NCBI GenBank assembly: GCA_029263275.1
Contig: JAJCXU010000132.1
Coordinates: 1 to 11,928, forward strand
From: Ilumatobacter sp.
GTDB lineage: Bacteria > Actinomycetota > Acidimicrobiia > Acidimicrobiales > Ilumatobacteraceae
Length of the DNA: 11,928 bases
Direction of reading: 5' to 3'
Every line of letters begins with the position of its first letter. Within the stretch, counting starts at the first letter, position 1. The position numbers and the translations under genes are program-made. The notes beneath the pieces were generated by a model. It was not told the DNA's origin, did no database searches, and worked only from the letters and a program-made list of their open reading frames with translations. Of this stretch, positions 7,369 to 11,928 are shown in pieces.

Positions 7369-7422
7369 CCGAAATTCGCGTCGAGGATGCCCGTGGAGGG
7401 CACTCTCACATCAAATTTCGGG
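7369..7422. repeat. Palindromic intergenic repeat, copy 1
   Basis: A 54-bp unit with outer arms CCGAAATT (7369-7376) and AATTTCGG (7414-7421). Inside is a hairpin TGCCC-N5-GGGCA (7389-7403), flanked by a short GAG/CTC pairing. It aligns without gaps to copy 2 at 42 of 54 positions. It lies between the convergent genes nadE and the thioesterase. Confidence 0.75.
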
Positions 7423-7440
7423 GCGCGGGCCCAACCGTCT

Positions 7441-7494
7441 CCGAAATTCGTGCCGAGGGCGCCCCCAGAGGGCACGTTCGTATCGAATTTCGGG
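7441..7494. repeat. Palindromic intergenic repeat, copy 2
   Basis: Same 54-bp architecture as copy 1, starting 72 bp later. The outer arms are longer, CCGAAATTCG (7441-7450) and CGAATTTCGG (7484-7493), a perfect 10-bp inverted repeat. The inner GCCC-N5-GGGC hairpin (7461-7473) is kept while its loop differs. No U tract follows on either strand. No further copy was found in the window. Confidence 0.75.
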
Positions 7495-7525
7495 TGGAGA
7501 TGTGGGGCGGAAGTGATGGGGTGTG

Positions 7526-8026
7526 TCAGTCGAGGTGCATCGAGGGATCGATGGTTTCGCCGGTTTCGCCGGCGGCACGCTTGAGTTGCGCTTCGCCCAG
7601 CACGGTGAAGGTGGCGCGTGATTGAGCGCGCACGCGACCCTTGAGGTCGACGATGCGGCCGGTGGTGACGATTTCGGTGTCAGACTGCTCGACGATTTCG
7701 GCCTCGACTCGATGCGGCTTGTCGACATACACCGCGCGGTCGAAGCGCGTCGAGGTCTCGCTCGTGACCGCCCACTGCCGACCGATCGCGATGCAGGCCC
7801 AGGCCATCGCCTCATCGAGCACCGCGAGACTCACCCCACCGTGGACCAGGGTGGGCGCGCCACTGAAGGCGTCGGACAGACTGAACTCTGCGGTCACGAT
7901 GTCGCGTTCGGTGTCGTGGAAGAACGGGATCTGTAGGCCCTGTTCGTTGCGCTGCTCACAGACGTAACAGTTGGTCTCGTAGCCGAGATCGTCGTTGTGT
8001 AGAGCATGGAGTGCCACGACCAGCAC
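7526..8026 (-). CDS. PaaI-like hotdog-fold acyl-CoA thioesterase
   Basis: Predicted to hydrolyse acyl- or aryl-CoA thioesters in the cytoplasm; the substrate is unknown. The 166-aa protein opens with NCYVCEQRNEQGLQIPF (19-35), the Cys-x-x-Cys and N-x-x-GL lead-in common to one actinobacterial branch of this family. The hotdog core follows: LVHGGVSLAVLDEAMAW (60-76) with HGG at 62-64 and Asp71 on the central helix, then AVTSETSTRFDRAV (86-99) and a long strand RVEAEIVEQ. The start is uncertain: GTG at 8026 gives the listed protein, while GTG at 8017 would remove three residues; neither has a clear ribosome site. It is convergent with nadE across the repeat pair and divergent from the Nudix gene across 74 bp, so it is probably monocistronic. 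Confidence 0.85.
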   Translation of the reverse strand: MLVVALHALHNDDLGYETNCYVCEQRNEQGLQIPFFHDTERDIVTAEFSLSDAFSGAPTLVHGGVSLAVLDEAMAWACIAIGRQWAVTSETSTRFDRAVYVDKPHRVEAEIVEQSDTEIVTTGRIVDLKGRVRAQSRATFTVLGEAQLKRAAGETGETIDPSMHLD

Positions 8027-8100
8027 GGTAGCGATCGGTCATCGGCGTCGTGCCGCGACCTCGTCCCCGAGCGACGTGATCGGCGATGCTGGTGGCGATG

Positions 8101-8838
8101 ATGACGTATGACGAGCAGTTGCGGGCGCAGATCGAGGAGAACCTCGGAACACACCAACGCCGAGAGTTGCCACTCGACGGTCGTCGTCATGCAGCGGTGG
8201 CGATCTTGCTCGTCGACTCTGAGCCGGGCTCAGATCGGGTCGACCCGCACCCTGCCGATGAAGCGGGCATGGCGAAGGTCCCGACTGGCACGAAGGGTCT
8301 CGATGCCGAGATCGATGGGCACATGAACGGGGTGGCTGGCGGGGCTGCGTTCGTGCTGTGTCGCCGGGCTGCCCGGTTGCGGTCACATTCGGCGCAGTGG
8401 GCGTTGCCAGGCGGTCGGCTCGATGCTGGCGAGACCGTGATCGATGCGGCGCTCCGCGAGACCCACGAAGAGGTTGGGGTCGATCTCGGTGAAGGGGCAG
8501 TGCTCGGTGTCCTCGATGACTACGCGACTCGATCGGGCTACATCATGACGCCGGTCGTGGTGTGGGGCGGTTCCGGCCTCGAACTCGATCCCAGCCCGGA
8601 CGAGGTGCTTGCCGCGTACCGAATCGGGCTTCACGAGTTGTCTCGCGACGATTCGCCGCGATTCGTGTCGATCCCTGAGAGCGATCGCCCGGTTGTGCAG
8701 GTTCCGCTCAGCGGCGATCTGATCCATGCCCCGACGGGCGCGGTGCTCGTGCAGTTCCGATGGGTCGGCCTCGAAGGGCGGACCGGCGACGAGTGTCGGG
8801 TTGCCGACTTCGAACAACCTGTCTTCGCGTGGGGTTGA
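8101..8838 (+). CDS. Nudix hydrolase, CoA-pyrophosphatase-like
   Basis: Hydrolyses a nucleoside diphosphate linked to another moiety. The complete Nudix box lies at 105-127: GRLDAGE, seven residues, then RETHEEVGV, with metal-binding glutamates. The lead-in LRSHSAQWALPGG (93-105) recalls the LRxHxGQVxFPGG signature of CoA pyrophosphatases, so CoA or a derivative is a possible substrate; this is inference. I prefer ATG 8101 (245 aa): GGTGG at 8091-8095 is five bases upstream, whereas ATG 8098 is too close and ATG 8086 lacks a site. Between the first strand (HAAVAILLVD, 30-39) and the next (GGAAFVLCRRA, 80-90) there is a charged, Gly/Pro-rich insert of about 40 residues that is not usual in small Nudix enzymes. 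The C-terminal third (from about 160) is not recognised in detail. It converges on dut with a 15-bp gap. Confidence 0.88.
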   Translation: MTYDEQLRAQIEENLGTHQRRELPLDGRRHAAVAILLVDSEPGSDRVDPHPADEAGMAKVPTGTKGLDAEIDGHMNGVAGGAAFVLCRRAARLRSHSAQWALPGGRLDAGETVIDAALRETHEEVGVDLGEGAVLGVLDDYATRSGYIMTPVVVWGGSGLELDPSPDEVLAAYRIGLHELSRDDSPRFVSIPESDRPVVQVPLSGDLIHAPTGAVLVQFRWVGLEGRTGDECRVADFEQPVFAWG

Positions 8839-8853
8839 GAGCAGACCCTGCGG

Positions 8854-9294
8854 TCAGGTTCCGGAGTGGCCGAATCCGCCGCCGCGGTCGTCACCGTCGA
8901 GGTTGTCGCCGACTTGCCACTCGACCTGCTCGACCTTCTGGATGACCAGCTGGGCAACACGATCCCCGCGTGAGATTTCATAGGCGGTCTCAGGATCGGT
9001 GTTGATCAAGATGACCTTGATCTCGCCGCGGTATGCGGCATCGATGAGGCCCGGGGCGTTCACCACGCTGATGCCGTGCTTGAGTGCCATGCCGCTGCGC
9101 GGGAGGACGAAGCCGCCATAGCCCTTGGGAATTGCGATCGAGATGCCGGTCGGGATCAACCCGCGTCCGCCGCCTGCGGCGAGCGTGGCCTCCTCGGCGG
9201 CATACAGGTCGAGACCGGCATCGCCGTCGTGGGCGTAGGCCGGCAACGGTAGGTCGGCATCGAGCTGAACGATCGGGACGGGGAGTGCACTCAC
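8854..9294 (-). CDS. dut: dUTP diphosphatase (trimeric dUTPase)
   Basis: Splits dUTP to dUMP and pyrophosphate, keeping uracil out of DNA and supplying dUMP for thymidylate synthesis. The 146-aa length is typical. All five dUTPase motifs are present: DAGLDLYA (25-32), PRSG (65-68), [16 protein letters not shown] (77-92) with catalytic Asp85 and the sugar-stacking Tyr88, GDRVAQLVI (110-118), and the C-terminal RGGGFGHSG (137-145) with its closing Phe141. The start is GTG at 9294, which opens [12 protein letters not shown]; no strong ribosome site is seen. It lies 99 bp downstream of the GNAT gene on the same strand, so co-transcription is possible. The 99-bp gap holds no feature I can support. 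Confidence 0.96.
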   Translation of the reverse strand: MSALPVPIVQLDADLPLPAYAHDGDAGLDLYAAEEATLAAGGGRGLIPTGISIAIPKGYGGFVLPRSGMALKHGISVVNAPGLIDAAYRGEIKVILINTDPETAYEISRGDRVAQLVIQKVEQVEWQVGDNLDGDDRGGGFGHSGT

Positions 9295-9393
9295 GGCGAT
9301 GCAGCGTAGAACACCGCGCCGCGCCGCACGTCAAACACGACCGGTGTTCCGGCGCGATCGTTGTGAGTGAGGCCCGTGGGGCGGGCGGTTCCG

Positions 9394-9933
9394 TCAGGCC
9401 AACGCGAGGCGCAGCCGCATGCAGATCTCGTCATTGCACTCCGGAGGGGCCTCGGTCGGAAGATCCTCCCCTTCGACCAAGGAGTAGCCGCGGCCTTGAT
9501 ACACGGCTTTCGCCGCGTCGTTGGTGCGGTGGACCCAGAGCGTCGCGGTGTCTGCACTCGAGTCGGCCGCCCACCGCTCGGCGGCGTCGAGGAGTTGCCC
9601 GGCGGCACCGCGGCGTCTGCCGTCGGGAGCGACCCACATGCCCCAGATCGCCGCGTCGCCAGGCTCCGGGAGCCCGACGCCCACCACGCCAATCAGTGGG
9701 CCGACCAGCTCGATCTGCCGTCCACCGTCTGCCGATGAATCGAGCGCGAAGACCGCGCCGGGACGCCCCGCGAAGCTCGCGAGACGAGCGCGCCAGTCGG
9801 CTTCGTCGAATGCGGCTTCCCGCTCGTACGTGGATCCGAATGCGGCCGGGTCGGTGCAGAGCGCTAGGAGGCGGATCTCGCTGAACAATTCGACGTGGCT
9901 CGCGATATCAGGATCGAGCTGGAGCACTGCCAT
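9394..9933 (-). CDS. GNAT-family N-acetyltransferase
   Basis: Predicted acetyl-CoA-dependent transferase of unknown acceptor. The 179-aa protein shows motif A as WVAPDGRRRGAAGQLLDAA (100-118), with the acetyl-CoA pyrophosphate loop RRRGAA, and motif B as NDAAKAVYQGRGY (138-150), the usual place of the Tyr general acid. A helix with DPAAFGSTYERE (28-39) is a common N-terminal element in a subset of this family. I place the start at ATG 9933. Extending the frame to 10167 would add 78 Arg-rich residues lying antisense to selA, with none of the look of a domain. A TAnnnT hexamer six bases upstream of the ATG supports a leaderless transcript. The gene is divergent from selA across 104 bp. Confidence 0.88.
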   Translation of the reverse strand: MAVLQLDPDIASHVELFSEIRLLALCTDPAAFGSTYEREAAFDEADWRARLASFAGRPGAVFALDSSADGGRQIELVGPLIGVVGVGLPEPGDAAIWGMWVAPDGRRRGAAGQLLDAAERWAADSSADTATLWVHRTNDAAKAVYQGRGYSLVEGEDLPTEAPPECNDEICMRLRLALA

Positions 9934-9939
9934 GGGCAG

Positions 9940-9945
9940 ACGATA
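9940..9945 (-). promoter_or_regulatory. Candidate -10 element for a leaderless GNAT transcript
   Basis: TATCGT on the minus strand (9945-9940) lies six bases before the GNAT ATG at 9933, the same geometry as at nadE. There is no Shine-Dalgarno sequence. No clear -35 box is visible. Confidence 0.4.
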
Positions 9946-9989
9946 GAACGGGCGCCGACTCCGTGCAGGCAGAGTTTCTCGGTGGCTCC

Positions 9990-9995
9990 TAGGCT
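9990..9995 (+). promoter_or_regulatory. Candidate -10 element of the selA-selB promoter
   Basis: TAGGCT fits TAnnnT and would start transcription near 10002, giving selA a leader of about 36 nt. The leader holds a G-rich ribosome-site candidate (GGGGGC, 10026-10031) and a 12-codon GTG reading frame whose stop overlaps the selA start. The -35 region is not convincing. Confidence 0.3.
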
Positions 9996-10037
9996 GCGTT
10001 TCGTGGCAACTCGACTGTTCTTCCCCGGGGGCGGCAC

Positions 10038-11324
10038 ATGACTGCGCCCTCGCGTCCACCGTCGGTGGACAAGCTCGCTCGCTCGCTGACTTCCAGCGGA
10101 TTGCCACATCCGATCTGCGTCGACATCGCCCGCGCCGCGATCGACGCCGGTGACCCCGATTCGGCATCGCGCCGCGCCGACGACTTTCGCCGCACGCTGC
10201 TCACTCCCGTGATCAATGCCACCGGGGTGCTGCTGCACACCAACCTCGGTCGGGCGCCTCTGGCGCATCATCAGGATGCCGCTGCGCAGACCGTCGAATT
10301 CGATCTGAGCACCGGCCGACGAGGCTCGCGCCAGGCAGCGGTCGGGCAACTCTTTGCGCGGCTCTGTGGCGCCGAAGCGGCGATGGTCGTCAACAACAAT
10401 GCGGCAGCCGTGCTGCTTGTCGTTGCAGCCTTGGCGGAGGGGCGTGACGTCCCGGTCAGCCGTGGCGAGAGTGTCGAGATCGGTGGGTCGTTCCGAGTCC
10501 CCGAAGTGATGGAACAGTCGGGGGCCCGGCTCGTCGACGTGGGGACGACGAATCGAACGCGACTGCGCGACTACGAGTCAGCGATCGCCCGTCCGAATGT
10601 CGACGCGGCGATGGTGTTGAAGGTGCACCCGAGCAACTATCGCGTCGAGGGCTTCGTCGAAGAGACGTCGATCGCGGAGCTGGCGACACTCGACGTGCCG
10701 GTGGTGGCCGACATCGGCAGCGGATTGATCGACGCGACCGTGCCGTGGATGAAGGGTGCGCCGCCTGCGTGGTTGGCGGGCGAACCTGCCGCAGTGCAGG
10801 CCATCGCCGATGGAGCTGACCTCATCACCTTCAGTGGCGACAAGCTGTTCGGCGGCCCGCAAGCCGGGATCATCGCCGGCAGAACCGATCTCGTCGAACG
10901 ATGTCTGCAACACCCGCTGGCGCGGGCGCTGCGGCCAGGCGGGCTCGTGCTTGCATCGCTGCAGCACACGGCGTTGATCTATCTCGATCGACAGGCCGGA
11001 ACCGAGATCCCGTTCTGGAAGATGGTCGGCGTGCCGTTGGCCTCGCTCGAAGAACGTGCCGCGGCGGTGGTTGCAGCAGTTGTTGCCGTCCACCCGTCGG
11101 CACGGGTCGAGCGAATGGAAGCGCTCCCGGGCGCTGGCTCGGCGCCAGGCGTGACCATGCCGTCAGCGGGCGTCATGATCGATGGTGACCTGCTCGACGA
11201 GCTCCGTCGGCACGACACGCCGGTCATCGCCCGATCGCGCGATGACCGTACGTCACTCGATCTGCGCTCCGTCGATCCCGCCGATGACGCCGTCGTCATC
11301 GCGGCGCTGCAGGACGCGACGTGA
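10038..11324 (+). CDS. selA: L-seryl-tRNA(Sec) selenium transferase (selenocysteine synthase)
   Basis: PLP enzyme that converts seryl-tRNA(Sec) to selenocysteyl-tRNA(Sec) with selenophosphate. The 428-aa protein has the fold-type I core: TPVINATGVLLHTNLGRAPL (56-75), VNNNAAAVLL (118-127), SRGESVEIGGSFRVPEVMEQ (141-160), VGTTNRTRLRDYE (168-180) and ADIGSGL (224-230). TFSGDKLFGGPQAG (264-277) carries the PLP lysine, Lys269. It is shorter than E. coli SelA (463), mainly by a trimmed N-terminal tRNA-binding region. The ATG at 10038 follows a G-rich ribosome-site candidate. Its stop overlaps the selB GTG by four bases, so the two are one operon. No selC tRNA, selD or selenoprotein gene is visible in the window. 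Confidence 0.96.
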   Translation: MTAPSRPPSVDKLARSLTSSGLPHPICVDIARAAIDAGDPDSASRRADDFRRTLLTPVINATGVLLHTNLGRAPLAHHQDAAAQTVEFDLSTGRRGSRQAAVGQLFARLCGAEAAMVVNNNAAAVLLVVAALAEGRDVPVSRGESVEIGGSFRVPEVMEQSGARLVDVGTTNRTRLRDYESAIARPNVDAAMVLKVHPSNYRVEGFVEETSIAELATLDVPVVADIGSGLIDATVPWMKGAPPAWLAGEPAAVQAIADGADLITFSGDKLFGGPQAGIIAGRTDLVERCLQHPLARALRPGGLVLASLQHTALIYLDRQAGTEIPFWKMVGVPLASLEERAAAVVAAVVAVHPSARVERMEALPGAGSAPGVTMPSAGVMIDGDLLDELRRHDTPVIARSRDDRTSLDLRSVDPADDAVVIAALQDAT

Positions 11325-11928
11325 CGGTCATTGCGACCGCGGGACACGTCGATCACGGCAAGTCGTCGCTCGTGCTGGCGCTCACCGGCACCGACCCGGA
11401 TCGGTTCGAAGAAGAGAAGCGCCGCGGGTTGACGATCGACCTCGGCTTCGCACACACCGTGTTGCCGTCGGGTGCCGAGATGAGCTTCATCGACGTGCCT
11501 GGCCACGTGAAGTTCCTGCGCAACATGCTGGCCGGTGTGGGCGGGGTGTCGGCGTGCGTCTTCGTCGTCGCCGCGACCGAAGGCTGGAAGCCGCAGTCCG
11601 AAGAGCACCTTCGCATCCTCGAATTGCTCGGGATCGGTCACGGCATCATTGCGTTGACCAAGGTCGATCTCGTCGACGATGAATGGCTGGAACTGGCTCA
11701 GATGGAAGTGGCCGACCATGTCGAGGGAACGTTCCTCGAGGGGGCGCCGATGGTGTCGGTGTCATCGACGTCGGGAACTGGTCTCGACGCGGTGCGCCAC
11801 GAACTCGACGCGCTGATCAAGCGGAGCACCGCGGCCATCGACCGGAAGCGTCCACGTCTCTGGCTGGACCGCGTCTTTGCGGCGAAGGGCAGTGGCACCG
11901 TCGGCACGGGCACACTCGTCGGCGGCAC
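11321..11928 (+). CDS. selB: Selenocysteine-specific elongation factor SelB, N-terminal part, cut by the window edge
   Basis: GTPase that brings selenocysteyl-tRNA(Sec) to UGA codons marked by a SECIS hairpin. The reading frame opens at GTG 11321, overlapping the selA stop as GTGA, and stays open for 202 codons to the right edge. All G motifs are present: GHVDHGKSS (8-16), RGLTIDLGFA (35-44, the SelB form of switch I), DVPGHVKFLRNMLAG (58-72), LTKVDL (112-117, with Thr for the Asn of NKxD as is usual in SelB) and SSTSGTGL (148-155). Domain II begins at RLWLDRVFAAKGSGTVGTGTL (179-199). The C-terminal winged-helix SECIS-binding domains lie beyond the window. Confidence 0.96.
   Translation, partial: MTVIATAGHVDHGKSSLVLALTGTDPDRFEEEKRRGLTIDLGFAHTVLPSGAEMSFIDVPGHVKFLRNMLAGVGGVSACVFVVAATEGWKPQSEEHLRILELLGIGHGIIALTKVDLVDDEWLELAQMEVADHVEGTFLEGAPMVSVSSTSGTGLDAVRHELDALIKRSTAAIDRKRPRLWLDRVFAAKGSGTVGTGTLVGG

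Noticed and set aside
8844..8855. GACC-CTGC-GGTC hairpin between the Nudix gene and dut
   Set aside because: Only four base pairs with no U tract; not enough to call a terminator.
9291..9338. Fifteen-codon minus-strand frame ending in a GTGA overlap with dut
   Set aside because: It opens [15 protein letters not shown] and looks protein-like, but it is too short to support without conservation data.
9084..9884. Plus-strand open frame (266 codons) opposite dut and the GNAT gene
   Set aside because: Extreme Arg content and full overlap with two well-supported genes.
9934..10037. Possible selC tRNA next to selA
   Set aside because: No T-loop consensus, UCA anticodon context or acceptor-stem pairing on either strand.
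9934..10167. N-terminal extension of the GNAT protein
   Set aside because: The added residues are Arg-rich, lie antisense to selA, and are inconsistent with the ATG and promoter geometry at 9933-9945.

Overview
The window looks like a chromosomal segment of a high-GC actinobacterium. The best guess is the Acidimicrobiia, close to Ilumatobacter. That guess rests on GC-rich codon use, frequent GTG starts, 4-base gene overlaps, and a lipoprotein with the long threonine-tract linker I associate with that class. The placement is inference. No phage, plasmid, insertion sequence, rRNA, tRNA or CRISPR array was seen.

Left part (1-2942, all minus strand) is a nitrogen-assimilation block. In transcription order it holds a eukaryotic-type glutamine synthetase (GSII, glnII), a GSI-alpha glutamine synthetase (glnA), and the first 93 codons of an atypical response-regulator receiver resembling actinobacterial GlnR. 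The regulator's GTG start overlaps the glnA stop by four bases and it runs off the left edge. Two hairpins, one followed by five U's, lie between the synthetase genes. Two GTTCAC direct repeats spaced 11 bp apart lie upstream of glnII.

Centre (2943-7525): a large secreted or lipid-anchored N-terminal-nucleophile acylase of the penicillin/aculeacin/AHL acylase family (minus strand) is divergent from a glutamine-dependent NAD+ synthetase (nadE, plus strand). After nadE comes a 186-bp gap before a convergent gene. It holds two 54-bp copies of a palindromic intergenic repeat with a 72-bp period, the least explained structure in the window.

Right part (7526-11928): a PaaI-like hotdog thioesterase (minus) is divergent from a Nudix hydrolase (plus). 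A dUTPase (dut, minus) converges on the Nudix gene, and a GNAT acetyltransferase (minus) lies upstream of dut. Divergent from the GNAT gene is a selenocysteine operon, selA followed by selB (4-base overlap, selB cut by the right edge), so this organism very probably makes selenoproteins. Dut and Nudix proteins are general nucleotide-housekeeping functions.

The genes are mostly housekeeping. The parts most worth following up are non-coding: the repeat pair, the glnII/glnA intergenic structures, and the leader arrangement of selA.
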